A DNA stretch of 13,272 nucleotides, taken from contig JAMPAE010000009.1 of assembly GCA_023667385.1 (NCBI GenBank), positions 1-13,272 on the forward strand, given 5' to 3'. This DNA comes from Ruminococcus sp. Its GTDB lineage: Bacteria > Bacillota > Clostridia > Oscillospirales > Acutalibacteraceae. This document shows positions 1 to 6,097 of this stretch, in pieces (within the stretch, counting starts at the first letter, position 1; the number at the start of each line of letters is the position of its first letter). The notes beneath the pieces are model-generated. The model did no database searches, was not told where the DNA came from, and was given only the letters and a program-made list of their open reading frames with translations. Position numbers and translations under genes: made by a program.

Positions 1-62
1 TTATTCACAATTATGTTCTACAATAATTCTTGAAAGAAAGATTTATTTAGGGAGGAAATCCA

Positions 63-152
63 ATGCTTTTTAAACTTGAAATGCCGTCAATTCTTGAAAT
101 TGTTGACATGATTTTCGGCTTCGTAAGAAGACTCATGGGAATCAAGGATTGA
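63..152 (+). CDS. 29-residue hydrophobic/amphipathic peptide, unknown function
   Basis: A complete short reading frame starts at ATG 63 and ends at TGA 150-152. The ribosome site AGGGAGGA (49-56) is nearly perfect and lies 6 nt before the ATG. A strong hairpin-plus-T-run terminator follows 15 nt after the stop, so this is a free-standing expression unit. The peptide begins MLFKLEMPSILEIVD and ends in FVRRLMGIKD. It has no cysteine, and its K, E, D and R residues are spaced between Leu/Ile/Phe/Met, which would suit an amphipathic or membrane-associated helix. No signal peptide or cleavage site is recognisable. A TACAAT at 19-24 could be a -10, but its -35 would fall at the window edge. I do not recognise the family; a small membrane peptide, type I toxin-like peptide or leader peptide are possibilities, none shown by the sequence. 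Confidence 0.6.
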   Translation: MLFKLEMPSILEIVDMIFGFVRRLMGIKD

Positions 153-167
153 TTAAACAAAACAAAC

Positions 168-196
168 AAAAGCTCCCATCCTAACGGGAGCTTTTT
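168..196. terminator. Intrinsic terminator, probably bidirectional
   Basis: AAAAGCTCCC (168-177) pairs with GGGAGCTTTT (186-195) around an 8-nt loop. The plus strand continues into T-rich sequence. The minus strand also ends in TTTTGTTTG, so the hairpin can serve both the small peptide gene (+) and the convergent HAD phosphatase gene, whose stop is at 201. Confidence 0.9.
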
Positions 197-200
197 AATT

Positions 201-770
201 TTATTTTATCTGAGTGATTTTGTCACCCTTAACAAGGAAAACACGCTTTGCCAAAGGAAACAAAAACTGATCGTTCATTGAATCGGTGTAAAAATCATCA
301 ATTTCGTCGTTTGGGAAAGCTTCTTTGAAGCAGGTGATTTTGCCCTCACGGAAGCACGCCTTTCTGACAACGCCCTCTTTCAAATCAAGGTCAGTTGCAA
401 GCAGATTTTTCACGCCGATTCTGTTGCAGATTTCACGCATCATAAATTCGGGTGAAGCGGTGATGATGACATCGTTCTCACGCTGAACCTGCTTGTAAAA
501 CGGCTTGATTTTCTTTTCATGCTTATCCCAAAACCGCTTAACAAGTCCGCTGACGTCAACCTCGTTTTCGTCAAAATATTTTTTCAGCTTGTGTGCATAT
601 TTGCTTGAAAAATCATCAAATGTGATTTTTTCTTTCTTATAAAGATACATGATTTTCACCACTGTCGGAAGAAAGGTGATGATTTTCGGATCGGTTTTTA
701 CATAGCTGAAAATGAACTCAAGCGAGCTTTCACCGTCATAGATGGTTTCGTCAAAATCATAAGCGTTCAT
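201..770 (-). CDS. HAD-superfamily phosphatase (HAD-IB / phosphoserine phosphatase-like)
   Basis: A 189-residue cytoplasmic protein with the four haloacid dehalogenase motifs. Motif I is DFDET (D5, D7, T9), the aspartyl nucleophile and general acid/base pair near the N-terminus. Motif II is VIITAS (101-106). A lysine near 149 (CFKEAF) fits motif III. Motif IV is FYTDSMND (160-167) with Mg-binding D163 and D167. Residues about 17-95 form the helical cap inserted after motif I, as in the HAD-IB group. Substrate cannot be read from sequence; a small phosphomonoester is typical of the family. The start at 770 is fixed by AAGGAG (783-778) 7 nt upstream and by the promoter just beyond it. The gene stands alone and is convergent with the peptide gene at 63-152. 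Confidence 0.85.
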   Translation of the reverse strand: MNAYDFDETIYDGESSLEFIFSYVKTDPKIITFLPTVVKIMYLYKKEKITFDDFSSKYAHKLKKYFDENEVDVSGLVKRFWDKHEKKIKPFYKQVQRENDVIITASPEFMMREICNRIGVKNLLATDLDLKEGVVRKACFREGKITCFKEAFPNDEIDDFYTDSMNDQFLFPLAKRVFLVKGDKITQIK

Positions 771-798
771 AGCATTTCTCCTTAAACTTTATGCTTCC

Positions 799-827
799 AT
801 TATAAAGAAAAAATCGAAACTAATCAA
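799..827 (-). promoter_or_regulatory. Sigma-A promoter for the HAD phosphatase gene
   Basis: On the minus strand, TTGATT (827-822), a 17-bp spacer, and TATAAT (804-799). The predicted start of transcription is near 792, giving a short leader that contains only the ribosome site. Confidence 0.85.
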
Positions 828-838
828 TCTTTTTTCAG

Positions 839-949
839 TATCCTGTCGAATTTTTTGACAAACTGTCAGGCTGTCGAGAAAGGTACAGGATGCTGTTTTC
901 TTCGCCCCGAAGCTGTACAAGGGTACTGCGAGAGGGCGAAAAAACGGCA
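839..949. repeat. Hairpin-rich non-coding stretch (two adjacent inverted repeats)
   Basis: Two palindromes sit back to back. The first has outer arms ATCCTGT/ACAGGAT (about 840-891) enclosing TGACA/TGTCA. The second pairs 891-907 with 934-949 (TGCTGTTTT..TTCGCCC with GGGCGAA..AAAACGGCA), about 16 bp with one bulge and one T-G pair, and a 26-nt loop. The stretch lies between the HAD promoter and the degenerate element at 951-1079. No ribosome site or plausible protein is seen on either strand. It may be a relic of another mobile palindrome inserted into the left end of that element, or a structured 3' tail of the rfbB transcript; no T-run follows either stem, so it is not a standard terminator. 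Confidence 0.5.
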
Positions 950-950
950 A

Positions 951-1079
951 GTGCATAAGATTCAGCGACATAGCTCAATGCTGTGTCGCTGAATGTGTTA
1001 GCAGATATTTTATTTAAATTAGCTGTTTTTATTTTATTATTTTTCTTATGCACGTTCATGTGCCTTTATCGGCGGTCTG
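951..1079 (-). mobile_element. Degenerate copy of a short inverted-repeat (MITE-like) element
   Basis: This matches the intact element at 5904-6060, here in opposite genomic orientation. The right terminal repeat (1045-1079) matches 34 of 35 positions of its partner there. The internal 15-bp hairpin (960-974 with 980-994, loop TCAAT) is identical, and the A/T-rich spacer is recognisably related (GATATT, CTGTTTT). The left terminal repeat is reduced to GTGCATAAG (951-959). The terminal repeat overlaps the 3' end of rfbB and provides its stop codon. There is no transposase gene, so movement would need a helper in trans. Confidence 0.75.
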
Positions 1080-2091
1080 CATACATCTTTTCGTAATATT
1101 TCACATAGTCGCCGCTTCTGATGTTTTCCCACCATTCACGGTTTGCAAGGTACCAATCAACGGTTTTGCGGATTCCGTCATCAAAGCTTGTTTCGGGGTA
1201 CCAGCCAAGCTCGTTCTTAATCTTTGTCGGGTCAATTGCATATCGCATATCGTGCCCCGGTCTGTCTTTGACGAAGGTGATCAGGCTTTCATCTTTGCCG
1301 AGGATGCGCAAAACTGTTTTCACAACATCGAGATTGGTTTTCTCGTTGTGGCCGCCGATGTTATATACTTCGCCGACCGTTCCGCTTTCCAAAATGAGGT
1401 CAATTGCCTTGCAGTGATCTTCAACATAAAGCCAGTCACGCACATTTTTGCCCTCGCCGTAAACAGGCAGGCTTTTTCCGTCAAGCGCATTTGCAATCAT
1501 CAGCGGAATCAGCTTTTCCGGGAAGTGATAGGGCCCATAGTTGTTTGAACAGCGGCTGATTGTGACAGGCAAGCCGTATGTCCTGTGATATGCCATGACA
1601 AGCAGATCAGCAGAAGCCTTGCTTGCGGAATAAGGCGACGAAGTGTGAATCGGGGTTTCCTCAGTGAAAAACAAATCAGGCCTGTCAAGCGGCAAATCGC
1701 CGTAAACCTCATCGGTTGAAACCTGATGGAAGCGGATGCTGCCGTATTTTCGGCAGGCGTCAAGCAAAACCTGCGTGCCGAGAATGTTTGTTTTGAGGAA
1801 GATTTCAGGCTCATCAATTGAACGGTCAACGTGAGATTCAGCCGCAAAGTTCACCACTGCATCAAATTTCACCTGCTCAAAAAGGCTGTAAACCGCTTTT
1901 CTGTCTGTTATGTCACCTTTCACAAAAGTGAAGTTTTCATTTTTCATGGCAGAGCTGAGCGTTTCAAGGTTACCGGCATAAGTGAGCGCATCAATGCACA
2001 CAATTTTGCGGTCGCTGTGCTTTTTCAGCATATAGTAAACAAAGTTGGAGCCGATAAAGCCGGCACCGCCTGTTACCAGAATAGTTTTCAT
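1066..2091 (-). CDS. rfbB: dTDP-glucose 4,6-dehydratase
   Basis: A 341-residue cytoplasmic short-chain dehydrogenase-fold enzyme (EC 4.2.1.46, also called rmlB). It converts dTDP-glucose to dTDP-4-keto-6-deoxyglucose with bound NAD+, a step toward dTDP-rhamnose and other deoxysugars of cell-surface glycans. The NAD-binding TGGAGFIG has glycines at 8, 11 and 14; SHVDRS is at 86-91. The dehydratase signature is T126-D127-E128, and the YxxxK pair is Y154/K158. The length is normal. An ATG at 2145 is in frame, but it lies upstream of the predicted transcription start (near 2130). The ATG at 2091 has AAGGAG (2105-2100) 8 nt away, so 2091 is preferred. The stop (TAA, 1066-1068) and final Arg codons lie within a mobile repeat. 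No rmlA, rmlC or rmlD is adjacent, so the rest of the pathway must be elsewhere. Confidence 0.95.
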   Translation of the reverse strand: MKTILVTGGAGFIGSNFVYYMLKKHSDRKIVCIDALTYAGNLETLSSAMKNENFTFVKGDITDRKAVYSLFEQVKFDAVVNFAAESHVDRSIDEPEIFLKTNILGTQVLLDACRKYGSIRFHQVSTDEVYGDLPLDRPDLFFTEETPIHTSSPYSASKASADLLVMAYHRTYGLPVTISRCSNNYGPYHFPEKLIPLMIANALDGKSLPVYGEGKNVRDWLYVEDHCKAIDLILESGTVGEVYNIGGHNEKTNLDVVKTVLRILGKDESLITFVKDRPGHDMRYAIDPTKIKNELGWYPETSFDDGIRKTVDWYLANREWWENIRSGDYVKYYEKMYADRR

Positions 2092-2136
2092 CGGAGCTTC
2101 TCCTTTTGCCGCATTTTGTCGGCGTTTGATGATGCT

Positions 2137-2165
2137 ATTATACAATGAAAGTCTGCTTTTGACAA
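2137..2165 (-). promoter_or_regulatory. Sigma-A promoter for rfbB
   Basis: On the minus strand, TTGTCA (2165-2160), a 17-bp spacer, and TATAAT (2142-2137). It sits between the zinc-ribbon gene and rfbB, so rfbB can be transcribed independently, and it argues against translation from the ATG at 2145. Confidence 0.8.
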
Positions 2166-2173
2166 GGGGAAAC

Positions 2174-2590
2174 TCAGCTTGTTTTCAGCTTGCCCGTGTT
2201 CTTTTTGAATTTTCTGTTGCAATAAGGGCAGGTGATTTCAATTTTGCCCCTGCCTTTGGGAACACGCAGAACGTGTGAGCACTGCGGACAGCGATAGTAT
2301 TTGTGGTTATAATCCTGAGCCTGCCTTTGCTTGTTGTTGAACGTATTTTTGATTTTGTTCCACACTTTCAAAAACCTTTCATTTGCGGCTCTGTTGCCCT
2401 CAATGTTGTGTGAAAGTGCACGAATCAGCACAATAACATACGGAATGAAACCAAGCAGGCGCAGATATGGCGGACGGGTGAAAGAAAGCACAAAAGTCAC
2501 TGCGCAGCCCAAAATCAACAGCGCAATGTTAAGCTGATCCATTCCGTAGCGTCCATACATAAATGCCCTGAATTTATTCATAAATCCCAT
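2174..2590 (-). CDS. Small membrane protein with C-terminal zinc ribbon
   Basis: A 138-residue protein. The N-terminal part has two hydrophobic segments, about residues 20-36 (LNIALLILGCAVTFVLSF) and 44-58 (LRLLGFIPYVIVLIRAL), probably a membrane hairpin. A basic linker rich in K, N and Q follows. Residues about 98-130 form a zinc ribbon with two CxxC knuckles, CPQC and CPYC, separated by a short basic loop (VPKGRGKI), and the tail is Lys-rich. The ribbon probably faces the cytoplasm, but topology is inferred. The specific function is unknown; similar small zinc-ribbon membrane proteins are common in Clostridia. The start at 2590 has AGGAG about 9 nt upstream; a second ATG three codons later is less well placed. 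It precedes rfbB by 82 nt in the same direction, but rfbB has its own promoter. Confidence 0.75.
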   Translation of the reverse strand: MGFMNKFRAFMYGRYGMDQLNIALLILGCAVTFVLSFTRPPYLRLLGFIPYVIVLIRALSHNIEGNRAANERFLKVWNKIKNTFNNKQRQAQDYNHKYYRCPQCSHVLRVPKGRGKIEITCPYCNRKFKKNTGKLKTS

Positions 2591-2709
2591 TTGCTCACTC
2601 TCCTAAAATCATTATTCACGCAAAAAAATAAATGTATTCTTCATTCTTTTTAATATAACTCAACTGCTTAAATCTATCTTAAAAAGTTCAACAGGATGCT
2701 GAAAAAATA

Positions 2710-2738
2710 TTGATTTGTTTATGCTTTTTCTTTATAAT
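2710..2738 (+). promoter_or_regulatory. Sigma-A promoter for mnmE
   Basis: TTGATT (2710-2715), a 17-bp spacer, and TATAAT (2733-2738), ending 33 nt before the mnmE start codon. Confidence 0.85.
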
Positions 2739-2771
2739 ATGATTTAATCCATTTTATTGAGGTGACGGTTT

Positions 2772-4139
2772 GTGACAGGTTCAACAATTGCTGCAATTTC
2801 AACTCCGCAGAATACGGGCGGAATCGGCATAATCAGGATTTCAGGCGATGATGCAATTGAAATTGCCGATAAGGTTTTTCTGCCGACGGGCAAAAAGAGG
2901 CTTGCACAACTGAACGGCTACACTGCGGTTCACGGCAAGGTTGTTTTTGAAAATGAGCCGATTGATGAATGTGTGGCGCTTGTTTTTCGTGCGCCGAAAA
3001 GCTACACCGGGGAAAATGTTGTTGAATTTTCATGTCACGGCGGACTTTTTGTTTTGAAAAAGGTGCTCAGGGCTGTTTTTGAAGCAGGTGCAAAACCCGC
3101 CGAAGCAGGGGAGTTCACAAAAAGGGCATTCCTCAACGGCAAAATTGATCTCACCGAAGCCGAAGCCGTCATGGGCATCATCAGCGCACAGGGTGAGCAG
3201 GGCGCAAAGGCGGCGCTCAATGCGCTTGACGGAGCGTTGAGCAAAAAAATCGCAGAGCTTAACCATGAGCTGCTTTCCGCCGCTGCACATATGTCTGCGT
3301 GGGTGGATTACCCTGATGATGACATTGATGAGCTTGACAGCACTGTTTTGCTTGGTACACTCGGCAGGGTTAAGGCTGAGCTTGAACGGCTGCTTTCAAG
3401 GTTTGACGCAGGCAGTGCAATCACAAGCGGCGTTGAAACTGCAATTGTCGGCAAGCCGAACGTCGGCAAATCTGCGCTGATGAATCTGCTTTCGGGCTTC
3501 AGCCGCTCAATTGTGACCGATGTTGCGGGAACAACCCGTGACGTTGTTGAGCAAACGGTGAACCTCGGCAGCCTGCTTTTGCACCTTGCAGACACGGCAG
3601 GCATTCATGAAACCGATGACCTTGTTGAAAGCATCGGCGTTGACCGTGCACGGCGGAAAATTGACAGAGCAGGCTTGATTCTGGCCGTTTTTGATGCATC
3701 AAGAGCACTCAGCGATGCCGACACGGAAATCATTGAGCTTTGCAAAGGTAAACGTGCAATCGCCGTCATAAATAAAATTGACCTGCCGAAGCTGGCTGAG
3801 GCGGATGTGATAAGGCAGGCTATACCGAATGTTGTTGAACTCAGCGCAGCGAACGGAAGCGGACTTGATGAGCTTGAAGCCGCTGCGGAAAAGCTGCTTT
3901 GCGTCAGCGACCTTGACACAAGCGCCGCCATGCTTTCCACCGAGCGCCAGCGGCAAAACACCGAGCAGGCTGTTGCCGCACTTGAAGATGCAATCGGCTG
4001 CCTTGAAACGGGCATGACGATGGACGCAGTTAATGTTTGCGTTGACACGGCAATTGACGCCTTGCTTGAGCTGACAGGCGAAAAGGCAAAGGAAGCGGTT
4101 GTCAATGAAGTCTTTGCGCAATTCTGCGTCGGTAAGTGA
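2772..4139 (+). CDS. mnmE: tRNA uridine-5-carboxymethylaminomethyl modification GTPase MnmE
   Basis: A 455-residue cytoplasmic GTPase (also TrmE/ThdF). With MnmG it installs the aminomethyl-type modification at C5 of wobble U34 in several tRNAs. The N-terminal folate-binding domain begins TIAAISTPQNTGGIGIIRIS, with EAGEFTKRAFLNGKIDLTEA around 111-130. The G domain has P-loop GKPNVGKS (227-234), TTRD (254-257), DTAG (274-277), NKID (334-337) and SAA (358-360). The C-terminal helical domain ends in FCVGK, carrying the conserved CxGK cysteine (C452). The length is normal. The start is GTG at 2772, supported by GAGGTGA upstream and by the family N-terminus. In many Firmicutes mnmG follows mnmE directly; here it does not. 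Confidence 0.97.
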   Translation: MTGSTIAAISTPQNTGGIGIIRISGDDAIEIADKVFLPTGKKRLAQLNGYTAVHGKVVFENEPIDECVALVFRAPKSYTGENVVEFSCHGGLFVLKKVLRAVFEAGAKPAEAGEFTKRAFLNGKIDLTEAEAVMGIISAQGEQGAKAALNALDGALSKKIAELNHELLSAAAHMSAWVDYPDDDIDELDSTVLLGTLGRVKAELERLLSRFDAGSAITSGVETAIVGKPNVGKSALMNLLSGFSRSIVTDVAGTTRDVVEQTVNLGSLLLHLADTAGIHETDDLVESIGVDRARRKIDRAGLILAVFDASRALSDADTEIIELCKGKRAIAVINKIDLPKLAEADVIRQAIPNVVELSAANGSGLDELEAAAEKLLCVSDLDTSAAMLSTERQRQNTEQAVAALEDAIGCLETGMTMDAVNVCVDTAIDALLELTGEKAKEAVVNEVFAQFCVGK

Positions 4140-4188
4140 TACTTATTATCATATATTTTCATTTATATTTAGGGAAGGTCTGATTAAT

Positions 4189-4305
4189 ATGGGGTGTGCA
4201 GATTGTGCAATAGATTTTTTGTCAGAGTGCCGAAAAACCGCAGGCAATACCTTGTGTATTAACGAGGATTTTGAGATGCTAAAGCAAAAGCCGAGAAGCA
4301 GGTAA
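4189..4305 (+). CDS. Possible 38-residue cysteine-containing peptide
   Basis: An ATG at 4189 opens a 38-codon frame ending at TAA 4303-4305, 49 nt after mnmE. A moderate ribosome site AGGGAAGG (4171-4178) lies 10 nt upstream. The peptide starts MGCADCAIDFLSECRKTAG and has four cysteines (3, 6, 14, 23), the first two as CxxC. It is mostly charged and polar toward the end (KQKPRSR). Its stop lies in the loop of the hairpin that probably ends the mnmE transcript. I do not recognise the family. It could be a genuine small metal- or thiol-binding peptide or a chance ORF; the context is only mildly supportive. Confidence 0.35.
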   Translation: MGCADCAIDFLSECRKTAGNTLCINEDFEMLKQKPRSR

Positions 4306-4315
4306 CTTCTCGGTT
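4289..4315 (+). terminator. Hairpin, probable mnmE transcript terminator
   Basis: CCGAGAAG (4291-4298) pairs with CTTCTCGG (4306-4313) around a 7-nt loop, extended by one G-T and one A-T pair. The following sequence (TTCTCACTTTG) is pyrimidine-rich rather than a clean T-run, so termination may be weak. Confidence 0.5.
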
Positions 4316-4408
4316 CTCACTTTGTATTCTCTCGTTTTAAAAGCGTAGATGTTTTATTTGATGATTAAATTATACTATACATTCGTCTACGAAATCAATG
4401 GAACTAAT

Positions 4409-4436
4409 CACCAAGAAAATGTGCCCTCTTTTGGTG
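4409..4436. promoter_or_regulatory. Upstream CACCAA/TTGGTG dyad before ackA
   Basis: CACCAA (4409-4414) and TTGGTG (4431-4436) form an inverted pair with 16 nt between. The same half-site recurs in the dyad at 4571-4597. The surrounding 4316-4543 is A/T-rich and shows no gene with a ribosome site; an 82-codon open frame from 4349 lacks one and is not annotated. Confidence 0.3.
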
Positions 4437-4543
4437 TTATTAACCTTTTCTTTGGCTGTTTAACTAAAAAAGCTTGCCGCTTTTGTGCAAAACAGCTTAA
4501 ATCAAGAAATTTAAAGGCTGAAAGAAAAATTTTTTCAATACAG

Positions 4544-4572
4544 TGGAAAATTAAAAAATATTATGATATACT
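4544..4572 (+). promoter_or_regulatory. Probable ackA promoter with extended -10
   Basis: TGATATACT (4564-4572) is an extended -10 (TGnTATACT). A weak -35 TGGAAA (4544-4549) lies at 17-bp spacing. Transcription would begin near 4579, inside the dyad at 4571-4597. Confidence 0.6.
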
Positions 4573-4597
4573 ATTTGGTGGCTTTAACACCAAATAG
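4571..4597 (+). promoter_or_regulatory. Perfect dyad at the ackA transcription start (operator or 5' hairpin)
   Basis: CTATTTGGTG (4571-4580) and CACCAAATAG (4588-4597) form a perfect 10-bp inverted repeat with a 7-nt centre. The dyad overlaps the end of the -10 and the predicted start site. It could be a repressor operator, or a hairpin near the 5' end of the leader. There is no T-run after it, so it is not a terminator. Confidence 0.55.
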
Positions 4598-4633
4598 CAA
4601 CAGTTGTCAAATTTTTTCTAAAGGAGATTCAAA

Positions 4634-5896
4634 ATGAGTGTAAAAGAATTAATTGTCAACGCAGGCAGTTCATCTTTAAAGTATACGGTTTATCTTATGC
4701 CGGAGGAAGAAGTGCTTGCAAACGGTATTTTTGAACAGCTTTGTACTGATAAACCAACCTTTACTCACAAGCTGCCGAACGAAAGCGGTGAGCTGAAAAA
4801 GGTTATTGATAAAAAGCCGATTGAGCCGGGCTCGGATCATGACGCAGCAATCAGAATCCTCATTGATACACTGACAGGAAAAGAGTTTGGTGTGCTTGAA
4901 TCAATGAGCGAAATTGCAGCGGTCGGTCACCGTGTTGTTCACGGCGGCGAGGAGTTCAGCGGCTCTGTTCTCATCAATGAGGACGTTAAAAAGGCGATTG
5001 AAAAATGCATCCCTCTCGGACCGCTTCACAACCCTGCAAACCTGCTTGGCATCAACGTTTGCGAAAATGTGATGAAAGGCGTTCCGCAGGTTGGCGTTTT
5101 TGACACAGCGTTCCATCAGACAATGGCTCCCGAAGCATATATGTATGCTCTGCCTTACAGATACTACAAAGACTACGGCGTTCGCCGCTATGGCTTCCAC
5201 GGAACCTCTCACAGATATATTTCAAAGAAAACAGCAGAGTTTCTTTGCAAAAAATACCCCGGCAAATATGACCCCGAAACCCTGCGCATTGTCACCTGCC
5301 ACCTTGGCAACGGCTCATCGCTTGCCGCAATCAAGGGCGGAAAATGCGTTGACACAACAATGGGTCTCACTCCGCTTGAGGGCATCATGATGGGTACCCG
5401 TTCAGGTTCAATCGACCCGGCAATCATCCCCTTCCTCATGAAAAAGGAAAACCTGACCGCTGACGAAATTGACGCAGTGCTCAACAAAAAGTCAGGTATG
5501 CTCGGCCTTACATCTGACGATGATGAATTTGAAGCAACCAGCGATAACCGCACAATTGAGCAGAGGTCAACCAACGGAAATCCACGTGCTCAGCTTGTTG
5601 AAAAAATGTTCTGCCATCAGCTCACAAAGCTCATCGGCGGCTACATTGCAGCAATGGGCGGCGCAGATGCAGTTGTTTTCACAGGCGGTATCGGCGAAAA
5701 CAATCCGCATTACAGAACATGGGTTGCAGAAAACTTCAAGTTCCTCGGCGTTGAAATTGACGAAGAAGCAAACCACATCAGAGGCGAAGAAGTTGAAATT
5801 TCAACTGACGCTTCAGCTCTCAAATTCCTTGTCATCCCAACAGATGAAGAGCTTATGATCGCTCAGGATACATATGAGCTGACAGCAGGTAAATAA
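4634..5896 (+). CDS. ackA: Acetate kinase
   Basis: A 420-residue cytoplasmic enzyme (EC 2.7.2.1) that transfers phosphate between acetyl phosphate and ADP, giving ATP and acetate, the last step of acetate fermentation. It carries the ASKHA-fold signatures: NAGSSSLK (9-16), GHRVVHGG with R100, PLGPLHNP with H132, FDTAFH with D157, YGFHGTSH with H189, CHLGNGSS (222-229), GTRSGSIDP with R256, GGIGENN (351-357) and TDEEL (403-407). It is about 20 residues longer than the usual ~400; part of this is an acidic insert-like stretch near 293-303 (TSDDDEFEATS), where many homologues read SGVSSD. The ribosome site AAGGAG (4621-4626) lies 7 nt upstream. No pta (phosphotransacetylase) gene is adjacent. 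Codon choice (TCA, TTC, AAC, GGC) resembles the operon at 9936-11659 and suggests high expression. Confidence 0.97.
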   Translation: MSVKELIVNAGSSSLKYTVYLMPEEEVLANGIFEQLCTDKPTFTHKLPNESGELKKVIDKKPIEPGSDHDAAIRILIDTLTGKEFGVLESMSEIAAVGHRVVHGGEEFSGSVLINEDVKKAIEKCIPLGPLHNPANLLGINVCENVMKGVPQVGVFDTAFHQTMAPEAYMYALPYRYYKDYGVRRYGFHGTSHRYISKKTAEFLCKKYPGKYDPETLRIVTCHLGNGSSLAAIKGGKCVDTTMGLTPLEGIMMGTRSGSIDPAIIPFLMKKENLTADEIDAVLNKKSGMLGLTSDDDEFEATSDNRTIEQRSTNGNPRAQLVEKMFCHQLTKLIGGYIAAMGGADAVVFTGGIGENNPHYRTWVAENFKFLGVEIDEEANHIRGEEVEISTDASALKFLVIPTDEELMIAQDTYELTAGK

Positions 5897-5903
5897 TCAA
5901 AAA

Positions 5904-6060
5904 TCAGACTGCCGATAAAGGCACATGAACGTGCATAAGAATAAACAAGAAATAAAACAGTTATATTAACTGAGAATATCCGATAGCAAATTCAGCGACA
6001 CAGCATTGAGCTATGTCGCTGAATCTTATGCACGTTCATGTGCCTTTATCGGCAGTCTGA
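5904..6060 (+). mobile_element. Intact 157-bp inverted-repeat (MITE-like) element
   Basis: Perfect 37-bp terminal inverted repeats at 5904-5940 and 6024-6060 begin TCAGACTGCCGATAAAGG. Between them lie an A/T-rich spacer (5941-5989) and a 15-bp hairpin (5990-6004 with 6010-6024, loop ATTGA) that abuts the right repeat. The one non-Watson-Crick position of that hairpin is C/A on this strand and T-G on the other. There is no coding capacity; open frames across it are by-products of the palindrome. It sits 7 bp after the ackA stop and directly before the ackA terminator. A diverged second copy is at 951-1079, with the same orientation relative to its upstream gene. No clear target duplication is visible and the transposase family is unknown. 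Confidence 0.8.
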
Positions 6061-6095
6061 AACAGGCAGTCCGTTTGGGTTGCCTGTTTATTTTT
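6060..6095 (+). terminator. Intrinsic terminator of ackA
   Basis: AAACAGGCA (6060-6068) pairs with TGCCTGTTT (6081-6089), followed by ATTTTTATTT. The T-run is on the plus strand, so it mainly serves ackA. The convergent nadE gene ends at 6098, just beyond it. The repeat element lies between the ackA stop and this hairpin and would be transcribed as part of the 3' UTR. Confidence 0.85.
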
Positions 6096-6097
6096 AT

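Noticed and set aside
835..1059. Minus-strand open frames of 60-74 codons near 789-1059.
   Set aside because: They lie across hairpins and the degenerate mobile element with no ribosome site; no recognisable protein.
839..1079. CRISPR array or tandem repeat from the repeated palindromes.
   Set aside because: Units are inverted repeats, not regularly spaced direct repeats with unique spacers; no cas genes are present.
2092..2145. Longer rfbB start at 2145, adding 18 residues.
   Set aside because: The ATG lies upstream of the predicted transcription start of the promoter at 2165-2137, while the ATG at 2091 has a good ribosome site and gives the family N-terminus.
4349..4597. 82-codon open frame before ackA.
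   Set aside because: No ribosome site upstream, low-complexity A/T-rich composition, and it overlaps the ackA promoter and dyad; better explained as non-coding.
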